Assembly: GCF_000143105.1 (NCBI RefSeq)
Contig: NW_014040765.1
Span: 434,001-498,000, forward strand
Direction: 5' to 3'
DNA: 64,000 nt
Source: Grosmannia clavigera kw1407
Taxonomy: Eukaryota > Ascomycota > Sordariomycetes > Ophiostomatales > Ophiostomataceae
Each line of letters starts with the position of its first letter. Position 1 is the stretch's first letter. Positions 44,829-56,909 of the stretch are shown piece by piece. The notes beneath the pieces were generated by a model. It did not search any database. It worked only from the letters and a program-made list of their open reading frames with translations, and was not told where the DNA came from. The translations under genes and the position numbers were made by a program.

Positions 44829-45560
44829 AGCAGCAGCAGAAAGGAAGCAGAAAAAATCTGCCAGAAATAGATACCACTCCACCATGTACTCTTGTTGTTC
44901 TTCTACTTCCTTTTGTCAGGTATTGGGCCGTTCCGTTCGGCCCCGGAAAGGTGTTTGGCGCAAAGCGTTCTGTCTTCAGCGGCAATTGCTGCTTTCCCGT
45001 CAGAGATGTGTGGACGGACATGAAAAAAGGAGTTCCATCGACACCGGTCTGGCGCACGATGAAAAAATCAGACAGATCAAAATCACATCACAAATCACAG
45101 ATTTTTAGATTTCTCAACAACGGCATCACTTGACTACGTCTGTGCTATGATATCATGTTGACGCCTAATCTCCTTTGGCGTTGCTGACGCTCCGTGAAGT
45201 GTCTAGGGTCTGGGTCTTTGGGTCTAGGGTAGACAAATGAAACGGAAGGGAAGGTAGTGGGTGAAGCCCGGGGCTGAGAAAACGCAACCGAAAAAACGAT
45301 AAGCTGACGCCGACACAACAGTGGCTATCGTTGAAACTTTTCTCCATCGGTCCGAGGACGACGCCAGAGGGGGGAACCAAAAACGAGAACGCAACAGAAC
45401 GCAGCCATAAACCCAAGTGGCCGTACATCATGTTCCTACAAGAAGCCAGGGGTGTGTTTGTTCGCCCTGAGCGTCTGTCTGCTCACATAAAGTCGTCGCT
45501 GCGCCGAGATGTGTTAGTCAGCCATAACATTAAGTCACGTGATAAGGGCAGGCATAACAC
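44829..45560. other. convergent spacer
   Basis: About 730 bp between the 3' ends of the MDM31-like and eIF3j genes; presumably 3' UTRs. No coding content recognised. Confidence 0.5.
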
Positions 45561-46783
45561 TCACTCTCCATAGCCGCCATCGTCGTCGTAGGCACCCGTG
45601 TCGACGGTATTGGGCCGGCCGACGGCGAGCGACGTCTTGGTCTTGGCGGCCTTGGACTTCTTGCCGCCCTTCTCGGCAGCCTTCTCCTCGCGCAGCTTGT
45701 CGTTGCTGAGCACGGTCAGAGTGCTGGCCGCCTTCTTGATCTGATCGCTGGGAAGTCCGCGGCAGAGCTCCTTGACGAGATCCTGGACGAAGAGGGAGTA
45801 GTGGGGCTTCTTGGCGTTGGCCGCAATCAGCGGTGCCAGCGTCGAGCAGAGCGCATCGAACTGGGCCTTGGTGATCGGGTTGAGCAGCGGCAGTGCCGCC
45901 AGATCGACCGTCTTGCTGGGGTCGGCCTTGTCGACGGCCACAGCCGAGGCTTTGAGCACGGCCGCCGACTTTCGCACGCCGCTACCGGTTCCAGCCGAGA
46001 GTCCGGCGTCGCCAAAGAGGTCAGCCGCGTGCTGCAGGTCGGCCTCCTGCTCGTGGCGCCGCATCCGCTCGCGCCGCTCGGTCTCGGTCTCGTTTTCGCG
46101 CGGCTCTGCCAGCGCCGCCAGCTCTGCCTGTCGCTGTGCCTGTTTCTCCGCAATCCGCAGCCCCTTGGACTTTTTGGCCGCCGCTGCCGCTGCCTTGGCT
46201 GCTTCTGCTTCCGCCTTGGCCTTGGCCGCCACCGCTGCCTTCTCGCGCTCCACCTCCGAGTCGTCCGCGTCCCACGAGTCGAGCACCTGCAGCCGCCGCC
46301 GGTCAGTCATATTTCGAAAGAAGGATCCATAAAACATACGTCGCTGTCGTTGTCCTCCTCGTCCTCAAACTTGGTCGCCCGTCTCAGGGCACCGGCCGGA
46401 ACAGCCGGGCTCGATGAGGCCTCCGAGCCGCTCGACGACTCGTCTTCGTCATCTGTCAGATGGGAGTCAACGTCAGCTCATGTTCACACTGTGACAGCAT
46501 AGACCCAGCGCACGAAATCAGTCCTCTATCATGCGCATCTGTTCTTCCCCCTCTCGACAACAGAATGTCGGCGCGCCGTCCATTATGCTCGTCCCGTCTC
46601 TTTCTGTCTCTGCTCTGCTGCTCCACTGAATCTCTGCAGACAGCCGTGCTTCCGCTTATGCGCACATCTTTGTCTATGGTCGGGTGTCGCCATCGCAGGA
46701 ATCGCAGCCTAAGGCGAGGGGGTGTGCTCTGGGGGGGTAAACGCAGTTCTGTCATCTCACTTACCCCACTGTTTGCCTGGCAT
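45561..46783 (-). CDS. HCR1: translation initiation factor eIF3 subunit j (Hcr1)
   Basis: Three exons: 46783-46765, 46452-46340 and 46286-45561; 285 aa. The first exon encodes only MPGKQWG before a 312-bp intron; MPGKQW is followed by an acidic Asp/Glu/Ser stretch and VLDSWDADDSE, the usual eIF3j opening (a W/D-rich acidic motif that contacts the eIF3b RRM). A long Ala/Lys/Glu helix, a central loop with TVDLAALPLLNPITKAQFDAL, the conserved FVQDLVKELCRGLPSDQIKK and a basic C-terminal KKSKAAKTKTSLAVGR follow. The length is close to the family norm. eIF3j binds the 40S decoding centre, acts in initiation and recycling, and in yeast also in 20S pre-rRNA processing. Codon use and GC match its neighbours. 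Confidence 0.94.
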
Positions 46784-48412
46784 CTTCGCGGTCGTTACTC
46801 GTTGACGAGTTCGTGTAGTCGAGACTGATCCTTCCTGTTTATCGCGGATAAAGGCAATGCACACAAGTGCGAAAACCGGCGGCAGAGACTGGTGGGAAGT
46901 TAGTTAAAAAATTTAACGGCAGATTTCGTCGCCGCCGTGGAGGGGCTTGGAATAGTTGCCTAGTGATTATGTAATGTCGCAACACGGCGCTAGTTCGGTC
47001 TTGTATAAATGGATGTCCTAATCCGGGCTGTCGAGAGTGCAAATGTGACGGTGCTGTATAAATAAATATACTCCGTACGGATCTCATCACTCCGGACGCT
47101 TAAAAGGATCTGAAGGATTGTTCAGGCATGCGTACGGAATACGAAGTACATATTCTGCAAGATACATACATACTGCGGTCTGTGCTATAAGATAAGAGCG
47201 TAAGATATGCATGTGGTGTTCAAGTTTTTCCTATTGACTGAAAACAACGTGAGGAATAAAATTCTACCTTTTCTCCCTATTCCTCATTCCAATACGAGTT
47301 TCGGTTATTGAGATGTATTCTCGCTACAACAATGTTTACATTCCACGTACATGCGATGCACACGCACTGCCGTTTCCACGCACTCATAGAGGCCTCGACG
47401 CATCTCATCTCATCGTACGGGGGTACAACCGATTCGTAGGTGAGGCTACTATGTAGTCCATGCGCTTACGGAGTAGAAAACTTGGCAGAGAAACGCACGT
47501 CAACTGGGACTCCTCCCGGCAGATAAATTAGCGCCCCCACCTACCATTGTCCCCTTCAAGTGCGCGGGCCACTCCGTATTTTGTGATAGATTAGACGAGA
47601 AGACCACACATCCATAGTACGAAGGTGGCCCCCTGCACACGTAGCAGGGGTCTTCTAGTCGTTGGCCTTGCTAAAAACGGGTTTATCACCATTCGAAAAC
47701 AGTGACAACTACGACGTTGCTCTTGATTCCTCCCGTGTCCGAAAACATGTATGTAGCATTTTGTAATCGAACTTCTCATTGGTCAGCGGCCCGTCTGAGT
47801 TGACGTGTCTGGCAGACGCAGTAAAGTTTCGTTGGAAACAGGCATAGTCACCGGGGCGAAACGAAATGAAAAGGATAGGCGAAGCTATTTTTCGTTGGAT
47901 CACCCATTCACGTTACGGAGCAGATTGGCAACTTTGTGGCTAACTAGAGTTTCTCAGCACTTCCTTCCAAATCCGGAATTTACGACGTAAAAAGCCACAG
48001 CTATGCCCAGTCAAAAAGAACGGGGGACTCAAGGTGGGCTTAGGCAAGGTTCTACTCCGTATGTAGCAGACCTTACGCGTCTCATGTTATACCGGACCAG
48101 CTGTCGTACTAGTGTCCGAGCAAGCCCCCGCCAGCGCGTGCTACCCTTTGAAGGGATGAATACAGGGATGCCTTTTCTGCTCGTATTAATAGTTGGCTTT
48201 TACCGCTTCTCGCAAAGTACAAAAAAGGAAAGCGTTCCATCATGGCCTCCTTTATACGTGCTTGATTGTTATTGTGGTGGCTTTAGCTGCGGCGCATTGT
48301 GGATTGACAACATTTCTGGTTACAACCTCGCCGCCAAGAAGTACCAGAGTCTCGACACCGCCCGTCCAGATGCGAAAAAAACCGTCCGCCTTCCTCTGTA
48401 GCTAAGCTAGCC
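46784..48412. other. AT-rich spacer
   Basis: About 1.6 kb with no supported gene, richer in A/T than its surroundings. It contains several copies of the GTACTCCGTAC-type motif (47071-47082, 47128-47145, 47465-47475, 47573-47582 and 48053-48063). It should hold promoters for eIF3j and the fucosyltransferase-like gene. Confidence 0.45.
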
Positions 48413-49983
48413 ATGAATTTCAGCCGTTGGATTGCGGCGTACCGGGATTTCGGTGCCCGGAGTCCATCCTACACGGCTATGGCCTCCAACCAGAGTTCCT
48501 TGGGTTTCCCCGAAAAGTATCGGCTACACTCGCGATTTCAACGGCTATTTGCCTGTACAGCCATCGTCCTCTTTGCTATCATCGGCGTGGCTGTCTACTC
48601 AAGGGAGCACGACCTGCTGCCAGCTATACTCTCTCGTCCGTCTAGAGCGGAAATGACCAAAGAGGACTACATCAATGCCGTCCTGCGCGACCCAGTAGAG
48701 GGCCTCCTCGACCCCGAGCCCATCCGCAAGAAATGCAACGAGACGCAGTACCAAGAGGGTCTCGTCTGGCACTGCGACACCGTCGTTGGAGGCATCGGCA
48801 ACGTGGGAAACATGTGGCTGAACTGCGTGCGATATGCTATGGAAGCAGGAGGTGCGTGTTCTGCCGCTCACTCTTGTGTCCTTGGCTTGCAAGACTGACT
48901 TTGGTACTAGCTACAACTCTGATTCTCCCCCGATTAGGCGCCCGCAGCGACAACCTGATCGACCTGGGCAACAAGGACCACTCGGTCGACCTGAGCTACC
49001 TCTTCGACGTCGACTACTTCCTGGTTTCGTGGAAGGAGGTCTGCCCGCGGATCCAGGCCGTCGTCTCGGACGCAGAGGTGCCCGACCTGCCGCCAACGCC
49101 GTCAGATCGATCACCACACCTAGCGCCCAGCCGAGTCAAGTCCTTTCCGATGCGCAAATACCTGATCGTCGACCCGACCGGCTGGCGCGAAGCCTTTGAT
49201 GCCTGGCTGGCCAAGGTGCCAGCACCGGCCGTGTCGGCCACGAGCCCGGTACGTGTCTGGCAGGACATGGTGCTGGCCCAATGGAACCGCGAGGCGAACT
49301 CGCCCGCGTTTGGCAATGCCTTTCCGCGCCTGTTTCGCTATCCCCTGCAGACGCGCCGGCTGGCGGCCGCGGCGCTGTGGAGCCTCGAGCAGAAGATGGG
49401 CCGCCCCGTGGTCGCCGACAGCATCTTGTTTTCGGCCGACTCCCCGACGGCCGAGCTGCCGTCCACCTCTCAGGCCAACTCGCTCGGTCCTGGACGGCTA
49501 GCACCAGCTGGCTTCCTGGGCGCCCACATGCGCGTGGCTGCCGACGCGGCGGCGGCTGGCTGGCCCGGCTACGAGGCCCAGGCGCCCTTCTTCATCACCG
49601 AGGCCAAGCAGCGCAACTTGACGACGGTCTACCTGGCCACGGGCTCGGACGAACACCGCGAGCGGTTCCGCAAAGACGCCGCCGCCGAGGGCCTGCAGGT
49701 GTTCACCAAGGAGGACCTCCTGGAAGAGCAGGAGCTCGCCGAGCTGCAGACGCTCACGTGGGATCAGCAGGCCCTGGTCGACTTTGAAGTGCTCGTCCAT
49801 AGCACCTGGTTCTACGGCTTCGTGCGCAGTAGCTTCAGCTGGGCTCTCGCCCTGCGCCGTGGCACGCTGCCCGAAGCCGGCCCATCACAGGTGACCGACC
49901 AGCTGGGAGACGAGTTCCGGGACAACATCAGCGCCGTCGTCGGACGCCATCCCAACATCAACCCAGAGGGTATGTGGCCTTGA
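48413..49983 (+). CDS. type II membrane O-fucosyltransferase-like protein
   Basis: Two exons, 48413-48851 and 48911-49983; 503 aa. A cytosolic N-terminus of about 43 residues is followed by one membrane anchor (LFACTAIVLFAIIGVAVYS, about 45-63), giving a Golgi-type II topology. The lumenal part begins with a Cys-containing stretch. The substrate-loop-like GGIGNVGNMWLNCVRYAMEAG joins across the intron to ATTLILPRLG, reminiscent of the GG-x-GN start of GDP-fucose protein O-fucosyltransferase-related enzymes. Towards the end, FLGAHMRVAADA (an H-x-R motif) and TVYLATGSDEHRERF match the second Rossmann half. Pattern and order fit a fungal GT65/GT68-like family, but the acceptor is unknown. The final codons overlap a GTATGT donor-like site (about 49971), so another 3' exon is possible. 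Confidence 0.75.
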
Positions 49984-50659
49984 TCTTTGTTCCTTTCGAT
50001 GACGAAAAAGGCAAGATCAAAGAAGGAGGCAATCGGCAAATTGCATGTAATGATAGTAGATTGGTAGACTTGGGATATGGCATGGCGGATGGGCATGTTA
50101 CGCGTTCTGTTCTCTGTGTTTGGTGCACGAAAATGAAGCGGCAGGAAGCCAGCTCTTCAAACGAGAACTTCCGAAATATTGCTCATCACATGACCCGGTG
50201 ACTGGTCGGGAACTTCGATCGCCGCTTCCGCTAAGCTGTCAGAGCTAACATTCGTCTGAAAGGTCGATTATTTCGCCGTCTTCTTACTCGGAGAATACTC
50301 GGTGTACTTTCACTACTCAGTCGGGGTTGTCTATTGTGGGCTACCGGGCGAATCATGAAAACTTTGATAGTCACTCGTGGAGAAGGTGTCTTTGCTTCTG
50401 CCGGCTTGTCTTCGTACTGCCCGGACAGCCTCCGCGTTTCGCTCAGCTCCGTGACCACAGGTACCAGGCTGACACGGTGAATGTCCGAGGCCTGTCTTAC
50501 TAACACGATCTTACTCGTATATATACAATGTCAACTGGAAAGAGACATGGACTCTGCCTGGCTTTGTCTTACAGATATTGACTGGACCAAGCAACCAACA
50601 AACGCATTTCTGCCATCTTATTTGCCAGCCAGATCCATCCATATATCTGTCCTTCCGGA
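49984..50659 (+). promoter_or_regulatory. upstream region of alternative oxidase
   Basis: Two direct repeats of the form CGG-N8-CGG occur at 50196-50209 and 50289-50302, and a TATATATAC box at 50518-50526, about 135 bp before the start codon. In Neurospora the alternative-oxidase induction motif is described, as I recall, as CGG direct repeats with a spacer close to this and is bound by Zn2Cys6 factors of the AOD2/AOD5 type. These sites are therefore candidates for stress or respiration-block induction. No coding content. Confidence 0.5.
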
Positions 50660-51735
50660 ATGACCACAGTAGGGATTCGTGCGGCCGCCTTGAGCCAACC
50701 ACGGCTGGTCGGCAAGCAGCTTGCACGTGCTCTGCCCAGGCGGCCTTTGACAGTTGCTGACTGCTTCTCGACGACGGCTGTCGTGCGCAAGCGTGACGTC
50801 TTCCCGGCCCATGAGACAGAGCACATCCGCCAGACACCCCCGGCCTGGCAACACCATGGATACACCGCGGAGGAGATGCTGGCGGTCAAGCCGGGCCACC
50901 GGCCGCCCGAGACCATGGGTGACCGGCTGGCCTGGCGCCTGATCCGCATTTGCCGCTGGGGCATGGACACGGCCACGGGCATGAGCAGCAGCCAGCAGAC
51001 GGACGTCCGGAAGCCAACGACGGCGGTGGTGGCCGAGAAGCCGCTGACGGAGGCGCAGTGGCTGATTCGGTTCATCTTCCTCGAGTCCATCGCCGGCGTC
51101 CCGGGCATGGTGGCCGGCATGCTGCGCCACCTGCGCTCGATCCGGCAGCTAAAGCGCGACAACGGCTGGATCGAGACCCTGCTGGAGGAGTCGTTCAACG
51201 AGCGGATGCACCTCCTGACCTTCTTGAAGATGTGCGAGCCCGGCCGGTTCATGAAGCTGATGATCCTCGGCGCCCAGGGCGTCTACTTCAACGCCATGTT
51301 CCTGTCGTACCTGATCAGTCCACGCATCTGCCACCGCTTCGTCGGCTACCTCGAGGAAGAGGCCGTCCACACGTACACGCGCTGCCTGGCTGAGATGGAC
51401 GCCGGCGGCACGCCGCTCTGGAGCGACCCCGCCTTCAAGGTGCCCGAGATTGCCGTCAAGTACTGGCACATGCCCGAGGACAGGCGCACCATGAAGGACT
51501 TGATCCTGTATATTCGGGTATGCATCCCAGCTCGGGCAAATGCGCCGCTTGGGCGTTCCTGCTGACAGACCGACGTTAGGCCGACGAAGCAAGCCATCGT
51601 GGCGTCAACCACACGCTCGGAAATCTCGACCAAAACGAAGATCCAAACCCGTTTGTGAGCGAATACAAGTCCGGCAACGCACCGCCCAAGCCGATGGTAC
51701 GGCCTGCCGGCTATGAGCGCGAAGAGGTCATATAG
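50660..51735 (+). CDS. aox: mitochondrial alternative oxidase
   Basis: Two exons, 50660-51517 and 51580-51735; 337 aa. The Arg-rich N-terminus without acidic residues for 34 positions is a mitochondrial targeting signal. All di-iron ligands are visible: Glu142 in FLESIAG, Glu181 and His184 in NERMHLL, Glu233 region in LEEEAVH, and Glu289/His292 in ADEASH, which begins exactly at the intron junction. The enzyme oxidises ubiquinol and reduces oxygen to water on the matrix face of the inner membrane, bypassing complexes III and IV and limiting superoxide. Length and motif order are normal for fungal AOX. Expression is probably inducible (see the upstream CGG repeats and TATA box). Confidence 0.96.
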
Positions 51736-53984
51736 GAGCCCGGTTAGTAAGCGGCGTGATCTGCAGCAATGCCCGGGAGCTCTCCCCTCTGGATATGAGT
51801 TACGCGACAGGATCTCCCAAGACTCAACTTCGATTTGTGCTCTCCTGCTCTTCCTTGTTTGTACTATGAAATACCTTGCAACAGTCGGCCCCGGTACCAT
51901 ACAGCACGGAAAATGTACTTTTTTACTGCGCTCGTCACAGATGCAAGTCAAAGGCTGCACATACAGTCATGACACCATGTCCAGCAAGAAACAGCAGCCT
52001 TACCTTACTCGTACAGCGCAGTAATAGGGCTTCAACCCGATTGGGCCAGAGACTTGATCGTCAGGCACCTAAAAAGGCACTCAGGCTCCTCTTCGCTAAT
52101 TGCGCCTCCCTGCACTTTGCCGAGGCGCAGTTTTTCGTAAAGCAGATTCTGCATAGAATTTGCAACTATTTCCTCTTACCGTCCATCACAATGGCACGCT
52201 ATCTACACCGTACGGTTTGCAGTTTTCTGCGGATGCCCAATGCAATAATGCTTCACCGCCGGATCACAGCCGCCTTCTCGGGAGTTCTCTCTATTTTCCT
52301 ACCCTCGAAAGTGAGGCAGGCAATGTGCATGGCCTGACATGTGGCATCTCAAGCAGACGGGAGCCGCATGCAGACCATTGGGCAGGATCCGAGTATTACT
52401 CGTAGAAGAGCAAGCGCGCACTGTGTGGTCGCGCTACATAGAACAGTACAAATACACCGTGCATGCATTGCGTGCTATAAATTTCAAAATGCTTGGGTCG
52501 TAGCTCTGGCACCCCTGCATGCGCGCTCTTTCCCTTGCAAGATACTGGTACGAGTATCTTTACATAGTACCCCCGCCTTCCTACTCCGTGCCACCCCTCC
52601 ATTTACAATGTAAGATACAAAATTAGGACCCCGTTGTGCTTTCTATTCCGAGCGCTTGCCAGCGCCAAGTGCCAATTTTGGGCTGTCACCGTTTCCCGTT
52701 CTAATATTCATCCCCTTTCCTTCATTTCCTTTCTTCTCTACTCGTACACACCTCTCTTCCAAGTACAGCCCGTCGCCACGTCTTGCCCACCGCCTGCGTG
52801 CCGTCCACCGGCCCGACCTACAGCCTTACGCCGTACTCTGCACAATTGTGTTCTGATCACCGCCCTTCTCAGCCTCCCATCCCTTCGTGCACACGCCGCA
52901 TTTCGCATTTGCGCGAACTCGTCAAGCGTTCCCTTATATAGCCTCAAGCTTGCCGACGAGGCTCTCGCCTAGGCTGTGCTCTGCGACAAAGTGCCAGCGC
53001 ATCGGTATCTGTCGATCGAAACCAACACCAATTGTCTGATTGCCGAAAGGGCAAACCCCGGCTGGTTCTTGCAATACAAAGACCACGAACATTCCACATC
53101 TTTCACTTTGAACAGCAACATCCGACTGCACATTGTATCGACTGCTGGTGCCATTTTGTCTTACGGTGTTTCTTCGTCTCGACTGTCGCAACTTTCTGGC
53201 ACTTCCCTGAGCACATTGTGTGTCCTGTACCGAGCAGCAAGCTGGGTAGCACGTTGCATTCGAGATCAGCCCCCCAGCTCAGGAACGCCACACGTGGAAG
53301 CGCAAGCAAGACAGCTTCGAATATCTATTCCTCTTCCGCAGTTGTCGCAGCGCCTTCGGCTTCTGACACGTGCAACTGGTGTGGCTCTTTGCTTGACTCC
53401 GGTCCGTTGTCGCAAAACACACGAATCCCTCTCAGAGTAAGATAGCTGTGTTATGCTGGCCAGGGCTACTTAAGGTTTGTTGGTTCCTGCACTATGATAC
53501 AGTGCGCCCTCCTCCTCCTCGTTCCGTGCGATTATTGAGCTCTGCGCGGTGGGGCTGGCGCAAACCCGGCGATCATCCTTGTTTTTCTTCTTTCTGTCCC
53601 GCCTGCAATTGGCCGAGTGCCCGTGTTTCACCTTTTATACTGCTGCCTGCTGACTTGTCGACTTGCCAGCGCGTTTCCTTTGCACAGCCCCTCCCCACTA
53701 CTGGCAGCACTGCCACAATCATCATATCCTCCGCAAATGCGAAAGGCTGACTGGCTTTCTGCCTTGCCCTTTCCGATAAAGACGGTATAACAGACAGCAC
53801 CCAGACCAGCAACGCGCATACGCGGATACATCCCCCGGGCCTCTCATTGTCGCCGGGCTAGTGGTAACACCCTGATATCGCTGCAACGGTCAGCATTGCT
53901 TGGCACGGCGGGTGGTTCCTAGAAACGTTAAGCACCAGCGCAGCGCGGAGAAAATCAAGGGGGATACCCAGATAGACGGATACG
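51736..53984. other. long upstream region of CRZ1
   Basis: About 2.2 kb with no supported gene. The right half is pyrimidine-rich and probably forms a long 5' untranslated leader of the transcription-factor gene, with several short upstream ATG frames. A TACTCCGTG motif lies at about 52580. Confidence 0.45.
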
Positions 53985-56220
53985 ATGGATTCAGTACAGC
54001 CTTCCCGCGGCCGGTCGCCATCGCTTAACATAAAGCAAAGCCACTCTCCATCGCCATCCCCTGCTCGCGCCTACAACAATAACCTCCAAGCCATCTCGAG
54101 CAACCACAACATCGGCCTTGGCCTCATCGACCCCTCTTCCCAGCAATTCTCCTCGCAGCCTGGCTTCTCCGCCTATAGCAACGGTTACCTAGCTACCACT
54201 CGACCTGGGCTAGAACAGCAAAGCCTCGCCTTTGATCACAATCAATCCTTCGTAGACCAGCTAAAGACCGAGCCTGCCAACCCCCCCTTCAACCAAGGCT
54301 ATCTAGATCCCCAGCAAGCCTACGGCGAGGATTTTACCATATACCCCTCATCAACGTCGGAACAGCTCTCCACCCCGCTGTTTGATCAGCAAGAGCAGTA
54401 CGGCGTACAAGACATCAACATGGCTACCTCACAGGCATCGCACAGCCCTACCCCTCCTCATCTCCTCACTATTGACGCACTCCCGGGCTCGGCCCACCAG
54501 TCTCCATCATTCAATACCCACCAATTTGTCCCGCCCACTGGGCGCCACTCCCGGCATGTCTCTCTCAGGCCTGAGGCTGCTCTGCTCCCGGGCCAAGAAT
54601 GGACGGGGCCCCATTTCCAAGGACACCGGCGAAACGGCTCCGAGTTTTCCGACGCCTCATCCATCGGAGGACATTCACCATCCATAGCGGGCCAGGACAC
54701 ATTTTCCGATCCTGCAGATCAGATTACGAGCTCTCCCATGCTACAACCGGAAGAGGCCGGCGACGTGTACCGGGAGCTGCGTGGCATCAACAGTTTCAGC
54801 ATCTCAAACAACCAAGCGGGCCGCAGCCCCTCTCACAGTCCCGCCATCTCGCCACGACTTCTGCCCCAGTCGGTGGCAGAGATGGGCACAGCTTCTGGTT
54901 TTTTGCTGCAAAACCAAACCGACAGCTATTCGTACTACATGCCATCCGGCCATGGCTCTGAGGCCTTTCCACAGCTGCCCAATAGCGACATCCCCCAGCA
55001 AATGTCTCAGATGTCGGCGCCGAAAATCGAAATACAATATGCACCGCCCAACACGGCCAACCGCAATGCCTTTGCAGGCAAGCCGGTCATGGACACGGAT
55101 GCGCTGACACCCCCCGACCGAGGTAAGACAAGCTGCTTTAGCCGAGGTGGGGACCGCCATGACATGGATGATATTGACACTTGTGCCACTTTCTTCAGGA
55201 CGTCAAAGACGCCGTGCGATCACAGACCCATACAACGGCGGAGGGATGGCAGTGGGCCATCAGCACAATGCCGGCAGTCTCTCGCCGCATATGAGAGGCG
55301 ATCAAACACCACGTTCCGACAGCTCTCGATCCTTGTCTCCCTTTGAGCGATCAGGCAGCGCGGTTGCTGGAAACCGGCGGCGGCTATCGTACGTCGGCCG
55401 TCCCCCCAACAACGCCATGGCTCTGCGGCTGGCGGATCCAGATTTCGCTGCGGCGGGGACAATGGACAATGGTATCGTCAACGGTGCGACAGGGACAGGC
55501 GCGAAGCGCGCCCAGAAGCACCCGGCAACATTCCAATGCTCGCTGTGTCCAAAACGCTTCACGCGGGCGTACAACCTGCGCTCGCACTTGCGCACACACA
55601 CAGACGAGCGACCGTTTGTCTGCTCCTTCTGCAGCAAGGCGTTTGCGAGACAGCACGACCGGAAGCGACACGAGGGCCTTCACAGTGGCGAGAAGAAGTT
55701 TGTGTGCAAAGGCGATCTCAAGATCGGGGGCGAGTGGGGGTGCGGCCGCCGGTTTGCGCGCGCCGATGCTCTCGGCCGACACTTCCGATCAGAGGCCGGA
55801 CGGATCTGCATCAAGCCGCTGCTCGACGAAGAGACTCTCGAGCGGCACCGGGCTTGGCAGGAGCAAAACATGGCGGCCCAAGCGGCTGCACAGCAGAACA
55901 TGATGCTCTCGCAACCTCCGCCGCAGGTCGACCCGAACACAGGCTATCCGATGGATGCTTCGGGCAACTACATTCTCCCGGCGGCACTGTTGGCGCAATA
56001 CCCGGCTTTGGCACAGGTGAACTGGGCAGCTGTCGACATGAGCGGCGCAGGATCGGGAATGGAAGACGATATCAGCGGGCGCAGCAACTTTGACGCGAGC
56101 GACTTGGACGACGGTGATGATGGTGGCTATGTTTCCGGGCCTGGCACCGGCTATGGTGAGGGCGGGATGGGCGAGAATTTTGGCGACATGGGCTATGCAT
56201 CTGATTATGGTGGCCGTTGA
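53985..56220 (+). CDS. CRZ1: CRZ1/CrzA calcineurin-responsive zinc-finger transcription factor
   Basis: Two exons, 53985-55122 and 55199-56220; 719 aa. A Ser/Pro/Gln-rich N-terminal half carries phospho-site-like SPSPSPAR and SPSHSPAISPR runs. PKIEIQ at residues 346-351 fits the PxIxIT consensus for calcineurin docking. Two classic C2H2 fingers follow (about 491-541; FQCSLCPKRFTRAYNLRSHL then FVCSFCSKAFARQHDRKRH), then a third atypical finger, FVCKGDLKIGGEWGCGRRF, as in CRZ1/CrzA orthologues. The C-terminus is Gln-, then Gly/Asp-rich. After calcium influx calcineurin dephosphorylates the factor, which enters the nucleus and activates wall, ion-transport and stress genes by binding CDRE sites. 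The long upstream leader is typical of this class. Confidence 0.95.
55042..55059 (+). other. region following the PxIxIT-like docking motif in CRZ1
   Basis: The calcineurin docking motif itself spans bases 55020-55037 (PKIEIQ). The bases listed here encode the adjoining PPNTAN linker, part of the same disordered segment between the Ser/Pro region and the first intron. Listed as a marker for the docking neighbourhood only. Confidence 0.4.
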
Positions 56221-56909
56221 CACGTGCCACTTTTTCTGCCCTGGTTCTTTGTCACGCATCATGATACTGGCTCATTTTCCGGCCGTTTTGGGTATATCCG
56301 TCCGCCATCACTTCAAGATAGACTTGCTTTTTGGGATTTCTTTATTACGATTACTGTTTATTCATCCACCCTTGTGAGAACGGGTGCCCGATTCGGATGC
56401 CTATGTCTACGTCTCTACCTTCATGCTGTTGCCGTGGACACGGTCTGTCCGTTTTGTTCTCCATCATGGTTATACCGTTCTGCAGCTGTTTTTCAAGGGT
56501 ATTTGTTGTTATATTACCACCCCGATTCCCCACTATGTTTTTTCTTGGTTTGCCGTTTTCGGTTTAACGTTTCTTGGTTTACCACATCGCTCCATTAAGA
56601 CAGTGCATGAAGTGTAGCACGTCAGGTTAGCATTGACATGCACATGCCGTCAAGTGTAGAAACTACTTTCCAACTACTACCTTTACACGTCATAAAGAGC
56701 ATATAGTATGGAGCAGCTAGGGGGAACAAAGTTTCAACGCTTCAATGGCCATTTTTATCGATTACCAACTTATTATTACCAATACGGGCACACCACTTTA
56801 AAACGTCCTGTTCCACCGGCAAGTATAAGAATATGCCCCTCCAAATCTAGCATTCAGTTTCGGTCCCCAGACACCAACGGCATAATCCAAAGCACACAGC
56901 ACACTGACA
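56221..56909. other. spacer CRZ1 to reductase
   Basis: About 690 bp holding the CRZ1 3' UTR and the promoter of the downstream reductase. T-rich; no coding content recognised. Confidence 0.45.
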
